Shown piece by piece: positions 38,003 to 45,943 of a DNA stretch of 64,000 bases. The stretch spans positions 1 through 64,000 of the forward strand of contig NZ_QPIX01000003.1 in assembly GCF_003337715.1 (NCBI RefSeq), written 5' to 3'. Within the stretch, counting starts at the first letter, position 1; every line of letters starts with the position of its first letter. The translations under genes and the position numbers were made by a program. Source of the DNA: Ciceribacter lividus (lineage in GTDB: Bacteria > Pseudomonadota > Alphaproteobacteria > Rhizobiales > Rhizobiaceae). The notes beneath the pieces were generated by a model that saw only the letters and a program-made list of their open reading frames with translations, was not told the DNA's origin and did not search any database.

Positions 38003-38422
38003 ATGATCGAGAATAAGAAGAAGCCGAACCCGATAGACATTCACGTCGGAAGCCGGATTCGTCTTCGCAGAACCATGCTTGGGATGAGTCAGGAAAAGCT
38101 GGGCGAGAGCCTCGGCATCACCTTCCAGCAGATCCAGAAGTACGAGAAGGGTACCAACCGCGTTGGTGCCAGCCGCCTTCAGAACATTTCGAGCATCCTG
38201 AACGTGCCGGTTTCCTTCTTTTTCGAGGATGCGCCGGGTGAACAGGGAAATGTTGCCGCCGGCATGGCCGAAGCGTCGAGCTCCAACTACGTCGTGGATT
38301 TTCTGTCTTCGTCGGAAGGCCTGCAGCTCAATCGTGCTTTCGTGAAGATTGCCGACCCGAAGGTCCGCCGCAAGATCGTTGATCTCGTCAAGGCTCTGGC
38401 CGCCGAAGCAGACGGCGAGTGA
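38003..38422 (+). CDS. phrR: XRE-family HTH regulator, PhrR/PraR type
   Basis: A 139-residue Cro/C1-type regulator: HTH in VGSRIRLRRTMLGMSQEKLGESLGITFQQIQKYEKGTNRVGASRLQNISSILNV (about 12-65) and an alpha-helical C-terminus (LNRAFVKIADPKVRRKIVDLVKALAAEA). Rhizobial homologues are PraR (quorum sensing, biofilm) and PhrR, a low-pH-induced gene reported next to actA/lnt in Sinorhizobium, which is the arrangement here. AGGAT precedes the ATG. Ends in a strong terminator at 38450. Confidence 0.92.
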   Translation: MIENKKKPNPIDIHVGSRIRLRRTMLGMSQEKLGESLGITFQQIQKYEKGTNRVGASRLQNISSILNVPVSFFFEDAPGEQGNVAAGMAEASSSNYVVDFLSSSEGLQLNRAFVKIADPKVRRKIVDLVKALAAEADGE

Positions 38423-38449
38423 TTTCCTTCGTTTTCGGGGGCGATGGGA

Positions 38450-38475
38450 GGCGGCCCTTCGGGGTCGCCTTTTTT
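38450..38475 (+). terminator. Rho-independent terminator after phrR
   Basis: An 8-bp stem (GGCGGCCC/GGGTCGCC, one G-T wobble) closed by a UUCG tetraloop and followed directly by six T residues, 28 bases after the phrR stop. It separates phrR from metK. Confidence 0.9.
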
Positions 38476-38502
38476 CGTGTCTCGCGAAGTGCTCGGGCGA
38501 TC

Positions 38503-38522
38503 ACATAAAGATATATTTATGT
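38503..38522. promoter_or_regulatory. Palindromic operator candidate before metK
   Basis: ACATAAAG-ATAT-ATTTATGT is a 20-base AT-rich palindrome with one mismatched pair, about 70 bases before the metK start and overlapping a possible -10 TATATT. In proteobacteria the ArsR-family SAH-responsive repressor SahR and related regulators use AT-rich palindromic sites before methionine-cycle genes; I recall similar sites in rhizobia but cannot confirm identity. Confidence 0.5.
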
Positions 38523-38593
38523 CGTTGTGCGCTTGTCTTTCGGTCGTGAACTGAATAACAAGAATGCGGCTTGTTCTTTGAGGGGAATCCCGC

Positions 38594-39832
38594 ATGCGCG
38601 CTAATTATCTTTTCACGAGCGAATCCGTTTCCGAAGGTCATCCGGACAAGGTTTGCGATCGGATTTCCGACGAAATCGTCGATCTGGTTTACAGGGAAGC
38701 GGCAAAGACCGGCGTCGACCCTTGGGGCGTGCGCATCGCCTGTGAAACCCTTGCGACGACCAATCGTGTCGTGATCGCCGGCGAGGTTCGGCTTCCGCCG
38801 AGCCTCATGAAGAAGGACAAGAACGGCAACGAGGTCATCAATCCCTCCAAGTTCAAGTCGGCGGCTCGCAAGGCGATCCGTGACATCGGCTACGAGCAGG
38901 ATGGCTTCCACTGGAAGACGGTGAAGATCGACGTCCTGCTGCACTTCCAGTCCGCCCACATCGCCCAAGGCGTCGACAAGGCGGCCGACCATGCAAACAG
39001 CGAAGGCGCGGGCGACCAGGGCATCATGTTCGGCTATGCCTGCCGCGAGACCCCGGACCTCATGCCGGCGCCGATCTACTATTCCCACCGCATCCTGCAA
39101 CTGCTCGCCGCTGCCCGCAAGAAGGGTGAAGGCGAGGCGGCCAAGCTCGGCCCGGACGCCAAGAGCCAGGTCACGGTACGGTATGTCGACGGCAAGCCGT
39201 CCGAGATCGTCTCCATCGTGTTGTCGACCCAGCACCTGGACGAGAGTTGGGACTCCGCCAAGGTCCGCTCCGTCGTGGAACCGTATATCCGTGAAGCGGT
39301 CGGCGACCTCAAGATCGCCGACGACTGCAACTGGTACGTAAACCCGACCGGCAAGTTCGTGATCGGCGGCCCGGACGGGGATGCAGGCCTCACCGGCCGC
39401 AAGATCATCGTCGACACCTACGGCGGAGCTGCCCCTCACGGTGGCGGCGCCTTCTCCGGCAAGGACACGACAAAGGTCGACCGCTCAGCGGCCTACGCCG
39501 CGCGCTATCTCGCGAAGAATGTCGTAGCCGCCGGCCTTGCGGACCGTTGCACGATCCAGCTTTCCTATGCGATCGGCATCGCCCAGCCGCTGTCGATCTA
39601 TGTCGACCTGCATGGTACCGGCACGGTCAGCGAAGAGCAGGTCGAGGCGGCAATCCGCAAGGTCATGGATCTTTCGCCATCGGGCATCCGCCGTCACCTC
39701 GACCTCAACAAGCCGATCTACGCCAAGACGGCTGCTTACGGTCACTTCGGGCGCAAGCCGGGTCGCGACGGCTCCTTCTCCTGGGAGCGCCTCGACCTGG
39801 TCAAGCCGCTCAAGGATGCCGTGAAAGCCTGA
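38594..39832 (+). CDS. metK: S-adenosylmethionine synthetase
   Basis: A 412-residue methionine adenosyltransferase that makes SAM from methionine and ATP. Motifs: [24 protein letters not shown] at the N-terminus, [26 protein letters not shown] (catalytic GxGDQG loop), [25 protein letters not shown], and [26 protein letters not shown]. Length is usual for alphaproteobacteria. The leader carries an AT-rich palindrome and alternative stems, suggesting SAM/SAH feedback control. trmB follows after 8 bases; both it and many other methyltransferases here use the product. Confidence 0.97.
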   Translation: MRANYLFTSESVSEGHPDKVCDRISDEIVDLVYREAAKTGVDPWGVRIACETLATTNRVVIAGEVRLPPSLMKKDKNGNEVINPSKFKSAARKAIRDIGYEQDGFHWKTVKIDVLLHFQSAHIAQGVDKAADHANSEGAGDQGIMFGYACRETPDLMPAPIYYSHRILQLLAAARKKGEGEAAKLGPDAKSQVTVRYVDGKPSEIVSIVLSTQHLDESWDSAKVRSVVEPYIREAVGDLKIADDCNWYVNPTGKFVIGGPDGDAGLTGRKIIVDTYGGAAPHGGGAFSGKDTTKVDRSAAYAARYLAKNVVAAGLADRCTIQLSYAIGIAQPLSIYVDLHGTGTVSEEQVEAAIRKVMDLSPSGIRRHLDLNKPIYAKTAAYGHFGRKPGRDGSFSWERLDLVKPLKDAVKA

Positions 39833-39840
39833 TACTGCCG

Positions 39841-40542
39841 ATGACTTCCCCAGAACGCCGCAGCCGGGCGACCGAAGCATTCTTCGGTCGCCGAAAGGGA
39901 AAACCCCTTCGGGAACAACAGCTCGAGCGGATGAGCAGCCTGCTGCCGGCACTGCGGGTCGATCTTTCCGTACCGTCGCCTGAGAGGCTGGGGTCCCTCT
40001 TCCCCGTCCCGGTCGACAAGCTGCGTCTGGAAATCGGCTTCGGCGGTGGTGAGCACCTCATACACCGGGCGACAGAAACCTCATCCACCGGCTTCATCGG
40101 CGTCGAGCCTTTCGTCAATTCGATGGCGAAGCTGCTGGCCGAGGTCGAGGCCAGGGGGCTTCGCAACATTCGTCTCTATGACGACGACGCGACCGCTCTT
40201 CTCGACTGGTTGCCGGATGCATGTCTCGATGAGATCGATCTTCTCTATCCTGATCCATGGCCGAAGAAAAAACACTGGAAGCGGCGGTTTGTATCGCAAG
40301 CCAATCTGGCGCGCTTTCATCGCGTGCTGAAACCGGGCGGGCTCTTCTGCTTCGCCTCGGACATCGACAACTATGTCAATTGGACGCTCGTCCACTGCCG
40401 CGACCATGGCGGCTTCGAGTGGATTGCGAGAAATGCAGCTGACTGGAAGACGCCGTTCGCCGGATGGCCGGGTACGCGCTACGAAGCAAAGGCCCGGCGT
40501 GAGGGCCGGGGTTCGGCCTATCTCACCTTCCGCAAGGTTTGA
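39841..40542 (+). CDS. trmB: tRNA (guanine-N7-)-methyltransferase TrmB
   Basis: A 233-residue class I methyltransferase that makes m7G46 in tRNA. Motifs: [17 protein letters not shown] (SAM binding), [39 protein letters not shown] (signature PDPWPKxRHxKRR), and a C-terminal [19 protein letters not shown]. The start ATG at 39841 is 8 bases after metK, so the enzyme that makes SAM and one that uses it are probably cotranscribed. Upstream continuation of the frame inside metK is not TrmB sequence. Confidence 0.95.
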   Translation: MTSPERRSRATEAFFGRRKGKPLREQQLERMSSLLPALRVDLSVPSPERLGSLFPVPVDKLRLEIGFGGGEHLIHRATETSSTGFIGVEPFVNSMAKLLAEVEARGLRNIRLYDDDATALLDWLPDACLDEIDLLYPDPWPKKKHWKRRFVSQANLARFHRVLKPGGLFCFASDIDNYVNWTLVHCRDHGGFEWIARNAADWKTPFAGWPGTRYEAKARREGRGSAYLTFRKV

Positions 40543-40545
40543 CCG

Positions 40546-40803
40546 TCAGTGCAGGCTGACGGTCTGAAGCTCGTCCTCTGCGGCCTTGTAGAAGGTGCTG
40601 GACCGATTGTCGGTGAGCAGAATGGGGGTGCCGTCGGCACCGAACAACGCCCAGAGATCGAGCCTCGGATCGACCTCAGGAGCCTCGGGAAAGCAGCGCG
40701 AAATCTCGTCGAATCGCATTTTCCGGATGTAGCCGACTTCGCCTGTGCCAAGATGCGCCAGTTCGGATTGCGTCAGTCGGGCGTTTGCTTCTCTCAGTAA
40801 CAT
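40546..40803 (-). CDS. DUF1150 family protein
   Basis: An 85-residue small protein (LLREANARLTQSELAHLGTGEVGYIRKMRFDEISRCFPEAPEVDPRLDLWALFGADGTPILLTDNRSSTFYKAAEDELQTVSLH) of the alphaproteobacterial DUF1150 type, often found beside small heat-shock proteins as here. Function is not established. The ATG at 40803 has GGAGG 7 bases upstream; an upstream in-frame start is not supported. Its stop is 3 bases from the convergent trmB stop, and the hsp20 gene ends 48 bases upstream. Confidence 0.88.
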   Translation of the reverse strand: MLLREANARLTQSELAHLGTGEVGYIRKMRFDEISRCFPEAPEVDPRLDLWALFGADGTPILLTDNRSSTFYKAAEDELQTVSLH

Positions 40804-40851
40804 TCCGATCCTCCACCGATAAGGGAGCAACGGCTCATCAGGCCGTTGACC

Positions 40852-41277
40852 CTATTGTGCCGTCGAAATGTTAATTTTCTTCACCACTTGTGCCGGCTCC
40901 GGCCGCACGAGATCGATCGACAGAAGTCCATTTTTCAGTGTCGCGCCAAGGACTTCCATGCCCTCGGCCAGCAGGAAGACGCGTTGAAACTGTCGCGCCG
41001 CGATACCTCGAAAGAGGAAATCGCCATCCGACCGCTCGGTCTGCTTGCCTCGCGCGATCAGCCTGTTCGCCTGCAGTGAAACGTCGAGCTCGCTTTCGGA
41101 GAAACCGGCCACCGCAAGCGTGATTCGCAGTCGCTCCGGGGCACCGCCCGTCTCGCGCAATCGCTCGATATCGTAGGGTGGGTAGCCGTCGTTTGCGCGG
41201 GCGATCTGCGTGACAACCGAGTTGTTCGACTCGAAGCCCAACAGTAAGGGGGTTGCGAGTGGTTTCATACGGCTCAT
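40852..41277 (-). CDS. Hsp20/alpha-crystallin family small heat-shock protein
   Basis: A 141-residue small heat-shock protein. The N-terminus (SRMKPLATPLLLGFESNN) leads into an alpha-crystallin domain with YPPYDIERLRETGGAPERLRITLAVAGFSESELDVSLQANRLIARGKQ and ending NGLLSIDLVRPEP (the I-x-I-like tail motif is only partial). It is an ATP-independent holdase of the IbpA type. GAGGA sits 6 bases before the ATG at 41277. Probably cotranscribed with the DUF1150 gene. A RpoH-like promoter lies upstream at 41337-41365. Confidence 0.93.
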   Translation of the reverse strand: MSRMKPLATPLLLGFESNNSVVTQIARANDGYPPYDIERLRETGGAPERLRITLAVAGFSESELDVSLQANRLIARGKQTERSDGDFLFRGIAARQFQRVFLLAEGMEVLGATLKNGLLSIDLVRPEPAQVVKKINISTAQ

Positions 41278-41336
41278 TCGTCGTCCTCGTGTCGTCGTCG
41301 GCCACCGACAGTCACACGTCTGGGCCGACGCTCCCC

Positions 41337-41365
41337 ATATGGGGTGAGGTCCCATCGACTGCAAG
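41337..41365 (-). promoter_or_regulatory. RpoH-like heat-shock promoter for hsp20
   Basis: On the minus strand CTTGCA (41365-41360) and CCATAT (41342-41337) are 17 bases apart, matching the Sinorhizobium RpoH pattern CTTGAA-N17-CCATAT with one mismatch. It lies about 60 bases before the hsp20 ATG, a fitting place for a heat-induced promoter. Confidence 0.5.
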
Positions 41366-41437
41366 CATGCGTGAGCTTGACAAGGCTTGCCTGCGCGCCC
41401 ATCACCCGGTGCGATAACGAGCAGAGGTGACCGACGA

Positions 41438-42382
41438 ATGACCGCGCGCAGAAAAATCATCATCGATACGGATCCGGGTCAGGATGACGCCGCTGCGCTC
41501 ATGCTGGCGTTCGGCAGCCCCGATGAGATCGAGGTGCTCGGGATATGTGCGGTCGCCGGCAATGTGCCCCTCAGGCTGACGAGCCGCAATGCCCGCATCG
41601 TTTGCGAATTGGCGGGACGCTCCGACATCGGCGTCTATGAGGGGGCTGACAAGCCGCTCGAGCGGCCGCTGGTGACCGCCGAGCATGTTCATGGCAAGAC
41701 CGGTCTCGACGGAGCCGTGCTCGACGAACCGACAATGGCCGTTCGCCCGCAGCACGCGGTTGATTTCATCATCGAAACACTGCGTCGCGAGGAGGAGGGG
41801 ACCGTTACGCTCTGTACGCTCGGACCGTTGACCAATATCGGCATGGCGTTGCGCAAGGCGCCGGATATTGCGCCGCGTGTCCGCGAACTCGTGATGATGG
41901 GCGGCGGCTTCTCCGAAGGAGGCAACATCACGCCCGCCGCAGAGTTCAACATCTTCGTCGATCCTCAGGCCGCCGACATCGTCTTCCGCTCGGGTATCCC
42001 GATCGTGATGATGCCGCTCGACGTGACCCACCAGCTCATGACGACGAAGGCGAGGGTCGCGCGAATCGCCGCAATCGGCACCCGTCCGGCCAAGGCCATG
42101 GTGGACTGGCTCGAATTCTTCGAGCGCTTCGATGTCGAGAAATATGGTTCGGACGGCGGGCCGCTGCATGACCCAACGGTAATCGCGTATCTGCTGAAGC
42201 CGGAACTATTTACGGGGCGCAACTGCAACGTCGAGATCGAGACGACCTCCGAACTCACGATGGGCATGACCGTCGTCGATTGGTGGCGTGTCTCCGGGCG
42301 CACGCCGAACGCCAGGGTCATGCGTCACGTGGATTCAGACGGCTTCTTCGACCTCTTGACCGAGCGGCTTGCGCGACTCTGA
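41438..42382 (+). CDS. Inosine/uridine-preferring nucleoside hydrolase family protein
   Basis: A 314-residue N-ribohydrolase that cleaves nucleosides to base and ribose. The calcium-binding, catalytic signature IIIDTDPGQDDAAALMLAF contains Asp10, Asp12, Asp16 and Asp17; LCTLGPLTNIGMAL, MMGGGF and AEFNIFVDPQAADIVF are further family motifs. Substrate preference (purine, pyrimidine or hypoxanthine) is not inferable. A ribokinase gene lies 2.6 kb downstream beyond the chemoreceptor and could use the ribose released. ATG at 41438 chosen for the conserved N-terminus; the terminator at 42390 ends it. Confidence 0.92.
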   Translation: MTARRKIIIDTDPGQDDAAALMLAFGSPDEIEVLGICAVAGNVPLRLTSRNARIVCELAGRSDIGVYEGADKPLERPLVTAEHVHGKTGLDGAVLDEPTMAVRPQHAVDFIIETLRREEEGTVTLCTLGPLTNIGMALRKAPDIAPRVRELVMMGGGFSEGGNITPAAEFNIFVDPQAADIVFRSGIPIVMMPLDVTHQLMTTKARVARIAAIGTRPAKAMVDWLEFFERFDVEKYGSDGGPLHDPTVIAYLLKPELFTGRNCNVEIETTSELTMGMTVVDWWRVSGRTPNARVMRHVDSDGFFDLLTERLARL

Positions 42383-42389
42383 AAGCGAA

Positions 42390-42416
42390 AAGGCCGCGGA
42401 CAAAGCCCGCGGCCTT
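42390..42416. terminator. Hairpin between convergent nucleoside hydrolase and chemoreceptor genes
   Basis: A perfect 10-bp inverted repeat AAGGCCGCGG / CCGCGGCCTT with a 7-base loop sits 8 bases after the nucleoside hydrolase stop and 28 bases before the chemoreceptor stop. There is no long T-run on either side, so it is a probable bidirectional stem for both convergent genes. Confidence 0.65.
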
Positions 42417-42444
42417 ATGGTTTGTAGTACCGTTGCGTCGCGGC

Positions 42445-44757
42445 TTAAAATTCTTCCCAGCTCTCCTGGACGGCAACAGCTGCCGCGCCACCGCGGACCG
42501 CCGGTCTGGCGACACGGGCGGGTTCGCGCGTTGCGACTGCCGGATACGCGGGCGGTGCTATCGTCTCCCGTGCGGCGCCGGAGGTGCGGAAACGCGTCAC
42601 CAGTGATCTCAGGTTCTGCGCCTCGGTCTTCAATGTCATGCTCGCCGCTGTGGTTTCCTCGACCATGGCCGCATTCTGTTGCGTGACCTGGTCCATCTGG
42701 TGGACGGCGGTATTGATCTCCTTGAGGCCCGAGGCCTGCTCCGTCGCCGATGCGGAGATCTCGGCGATGATCGTATTGATCTGCATGACCTGTTCGGCAA
42801 TCTTGTGCAGCGTATCGCCGGCTTCACCCACAAGGGCCACGCCATCCTTGACCTGGGCGCCCGAGGCCGTGATCAGGGCCTTGATTTCCTTTGCCGCGTT
42901 GGCGGAGCGCTGGGCGAGTTCCCGCACCTCCTGTGCCACGACGGCGAAGCCCTTGCCGGCTTCCCCGGCGCGCGCGGCCTCGACGCCCGCGTTGAGCGCC
43001 AGCAGATTGGTCTGGAAGGCGATTTCGTCAATGACCCCGATAATGCGGGAGATTTCTCCGGACGACTGCTCGATGCCGTGCATGGACGTGACCGCCCGCT
43101 GGACGACCTCGCCGGAGCGCTCGGCATCCTGGCAGGCAAGCTGCACCGTGCGTGCCGCGATCGCTGCATTGTCCGCGCTGGAGTTCACCTGCTCGGTGAG
43201 CTGGTTGAGCGCGGCAGCCGTCTCCTCGAGGCTCGCCGCCTGCTGTTCGGTGCGCCGCGAGAGGTTATCCGCGCTGTCGCTGATCTCGGTACTGCCGTTG
43301 TTGATCGCTCCGACGCTCACGTTGACGGCGTTGATCGCGTTTTCGAGGCTGGCGACGGCGGCGTTGAAGTCGGCCTTCAGCGCGGCGTATTCGCCAGGGA
43401 AATCGGCCTGGATGCGATAGCCGAGATTGCCGTTCGAAAGTTCCGATAGTCCGGTGCCGAGCATGGTGACCACCTTCTGCTGGAGGGAGGCGCTTTCCTC
43501 GCGTTCCGCTTCGGAACGGTTGCGCTCGTCCTCTGCTGCCCGGCGCTGCCGCGCTGCTTCGCCCTCGAGTGTCCGCCCTTCGGAAAGACGATGGCGGAAG
43601 CCTTCGAGAGCCTTGGCCACAAGTCCCAGCTCGTCGGTACGGTTCTGTCCCTCGACCGCCGTCTCGTAGTTGCCGGCACCGAGACGATCGACGTCTGCGA
43701 CGATGGCGTGCAGCGGCTTCTGAACATAGGCGCGTGCGGCAAGATAGAGTGCAGCCATGACCGCGCAGAGCACGACAAGGCCGCCGATGATCATCATGAC
43801 GGTTTGTGCCTCGACCGGCGCGCTGATTGCACTTTCGGGAATGTCGACGATGACCGCCCAGGTGGTGTTTACGCCCGGCACGGCGAAGGGATAGATCAGG
43901 CGATCGAAAGGTTCTGCCCCAGCGGCAGAGACGTTGAGCAGCGTCTCGGGCTTGCCTGAGGATAGTGCCGCCTTGAGCTTGTCCGCTCCTTCGCCGTCAT
44001 AGGGCTTCATCAACAGATCGGCCGACGGAGCCACGAGCCACTGCCCGGTATGCCCGACGAGCATGACCCGGCCGGTCTCGAACGGCTTGAGCGCCTGCAG
44101 CTTTTCAGAGAGAGAACCGAGCGAGATATCGACGCCCGTGACGCCGATCATCTTGCCGCCGGAGACCACCGGATAGGCGATCGAACTCATGGTCGTGGGG
44201 ACTTCGGTTCCTTCTGCCAGATACGGGGCGGTGATGGCGCCCTTGCCGCTCTTTGCGGCGAGGGCAAACCACTCCTGCGTATAGTCGTTGTTGAAGGTGG
44301 AAAACTGTACGCCGCCGTCCTGCGTCTTCGACCAGTAGGGCGTGAAAACGCCATTGTCGTTTCCGGCGAGCTCGAGACTCTTGACGGTGTCCTCCTTGCG
44401 GCCGTCGAATGCCTGCGCGACTTCGCAGAACCAGCTGCCGAAGGCGAAGGCATTTTGCTCGACGTTGGCTTTCAGAAGATTGATGGCACCCTTGCGATCG
44501 AACGACTGCGCTTCATGCCCGCGGCCGAGCACGCCCGCCATCGAGCGAGCGGCGCTGGCGAGCTCGCCGATATCGCCGGCGACCTCATTGGCGATTGCGT
44601 TCGCCTGGCTGTCGGCCTGCTCCATCGTCAGCGCCTGGACGCGATCGCGGGTCTGGGAAATGAGAACCAGGTTGGAAAGGGCGAGCACCAGCGCGATGGC
44701 GATGCCGGTGACGAGCTGCAGCTTGAAGGCAATGGACTTGGAAATCAGTTTCAACAT
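42445..44757 (-). CDS. Methyl-accepting chemotaxis protein with dCache domain (probable McpX orthologue)
   Basis: A 770-residue transmembrane chemoreceptor: helix 1 (13-34), periplasmic dCache_1 ligand domain (about 40-310), helix 2 (319-343), HAMP (about 345-395), and cytoplasmic signalling domain with the hairpin tip [35 protein letters not shown]. The C-terminal ESWEEF resembles the WxxF CheR/CheB-tethering pentapeptide. Position between the nucleoside hydrolase and ribokinase matches what I recall for S. meliloti McpX, a betaine/choline sensor; that identity is an inference from location and domain type. Confidence 0.92.
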   Translation of the reverse strand: MLKLISKSIAFKLQLVTGIAIALVLALSNLVLISQTRDRVQALTMEQADSQANAIANEVAGDIGELASAARSMAGVLGRGHEAQSFDRKGAINLLKANVEQNAFAFGSWFCEVAQAFDGRKEDTVKSLELAGNDNGVFTPYWSKTQDGGVQFSTFNNDYTQEWFALAAKSGKGAITAPYLAEGTEVPTTMSSIAYPVVSGGKMIGVTGVDISLGSLSEKLQALKPFETGRVMLVGHTGQWLVAPSADLLMKPYDGEGADKLKAALSSGKPETLLNVSAAGAEPFDRLIYPFAVPGVNTTWAVIVDIPESAISAPVEAQTVMMIIGGLVVLCAVMAALYLAARAYVQKPLHAIVADVDRLGAGNYETAVEGQNRTDELGLVAKALEGFRHRLSEGRTLEGEAARQRRAAEDERNRSEAEREESASLQQKVVTMLGTGLSELSNGNLGYRIQADFPGEYAALKADFNAAVASLENAINAVNVSVGAINNGSTEISDSADNLSRRTEQQAASLEETAAALNQLTEQVNSSADNAAIAARTVQLACQDAERSGEVVQRAVTSMHGIEQSSGEISRIIGVIDEIAFQTNLLALNAGVEAARAGEAGKGFAVVAQEVRELAQRSANAAKEIKALITASGAQVKDGVALVGEAGDTLHKIAEQVMQINTIIAEISASATEQASGLKEINTAVHQMDQVTQQNAAMVEETTAASMTLKTEAQNLRSLVTRFRTSGAARETIAPPAYPAVATREPARVARPAVRGGAAAVAVQESWEEF

Positions 44758-44945
44758 GACGGCCTCGAACCCGCACGCCGGAGGCCCGGCGCGTTGAATT
44801 GGTCATACGGAGGGAATGCTCCTTCATGGAGCGGTGTTTCACTCCGTGCAGCGGCGGCGCCGGAGAAAGCGGTCCGAGAATAAGAATAGAAAGTTTAATG
44901 CATATTGAATGAGCGGCCGGTTTTTTCTGACCTCGAACGACAACG

Positions 44946-44969
44946 CGCGCCGGTGTCGTCACCGGCGCG
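44946..44969 (-). terminator. Hairpin after ribokinase
   Basis: A perfect 10-bp stem (CGCGCCGGTG / CACCGGCGCG) with a TCGT loop, 26 bases after the ribokinase stop and before the chemoreceptor start on the same strand. It is GC-rich without an adjoining T-run; terminator function is likely but not certain. Confidence 0.5.
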
Positions 44970-44994
44970 GACAGGGAGAGATCGGAGACCGGCG

Positions 44995-45894
44995 TCAGAG
45001 CCTGGTGGCAACCTCGTCCGACAGCGGAATCGAAGGCTGTGCGCCCGACTTCAGGCAGGCAAGTGAGCCCGCGACCGCGGCCCGGCGGAGCGCATCCTTG
45101 AAGGAGAGACCCTGATCCAGTCCCGCTGCAAAATAGCCGCAGAAGGTGTCGCCGGCACCGACCGTGTCGACAGGCACGATCTTGAGTCCGCTGACCTGGA
45201 CCAGTTCGCCCTGATGTACCGCAATGACGCCGTCGGCGCCGAGCGTAACGACGAGGGTCTGCCCCGTTTCCTCATGTAGCCGCAGCAGCGCCTTCTCGCG
45301 TTCGTCCGCTCCCATGCCATCCCTCGCGGCGAGACGCTCGAATTCCGTTTCGTTGGCGACCACGATGTTTGCCATCCGGCCGAGGCGCGCCGCCTCGGCA
45401 GTCAACGGGGCGATATTGATGATCGTGGTGATCTCCCGGTCCCGCGCGCGTGACAGGGCCTCCTCCACGGCCCCGGCCGGAATTTCGAGCTGAAGCATCA
45501 GGATGTCGGTCTGCGCCATGGCATCGATCGCGGCCCGCGCGTCCGCCTCGCCGAGCGTGCCGTTCGCGCCGGGTACCACCGCAATCATGTTTTCTCCGTC
45601 GCCGCCGACCAGAATGAGCGCGGTGCCCGTCGGAGCTGAGGTCTTGCTGACCGAGGAAAGATCGGTTCCTGCCCGATCGAGGAGCTCCAGTGCCGGAGCG
45701 GCGAATGCGTCGCTGCCGACCGCGCCCACCATGCGAACACGTGCGCCGGCGCGTGTTGCGGCAAGTGCCTGGTTTGCGCCCTTGCCACCTGCAGCCGTCG
45801 AGAAATCCTTGCCGGCGACGGTTTCTCCGGGCTTCGGGAGCCGTGTCGTCGTGGCAATGAGATCCATATTGATGGAACCGAATACGGTGATCAT
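44995..45894 (-). CDS. rbsK: Ribokinase
   Basis: A 299-residue PfkB-family sugar kinase phosphorylating ribose at O5. The N-terminus ITVFGSINMDLIATTTRLPKPGETV, substrate-loop GGKGANQALAATRAGA and catalytic PVDTVGAGDTFCGYFAAGL (base Asp249) are characteristic of RbsK; fructokinases differ around GGKGANQA. Here it stands alone rather than in a ribose-transport operon, perhaps salvaging ribose from nucleosides. The ATG at 45894 begins the conserved fold. Upstream rmuC ends 49 bases earlier. Confidence 0.92.
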   Translation of the reverse strand: MITVFGSINMDLIATTTRLPKPGETVAGKDFSTAAGGKGANQALAATRAGARVRMVGAVGSDAFAAPALELLDRAGTDLSSVSKTSAPTGTALILVGGDGENMIAVVPGANGTLGEADARAAIDAMAQTDILMLQLEIPAGAVEEALSRARDREITTIINIAPLTAEAARLGRMANIVVANETEFERLAARDGMGADEREKALLRLHEETGQTLVVTLGADGVIAVHQGELVQVSGLKIVPVDTVGAGDTFCGYFAAGLDQGLSFKDALRRAAVAGSLACLKSGAQPSIPLSDEVATRL

Positions 45895-45943
45895 CGAGTG
45901 TTTCCGTCCTTTGGAAGTCTTGAAGGCGAGTTTGGCCCGCGGG

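Noticed and set aside
38476..38593. Known SAM-II or SAM/SAH riboswitch before metK
   Set aside because: The conserved sequence blocks I remember for those classes are absent; only generic alternative pairing is seen, which is reported as a tentative finding.
41376..41404. CTTGAC promoter before the nucleoside hydrolase
   Set aside because: The -35 is good but the -10 at 17 bases (CCATCA) is poor; too weak to annotate.
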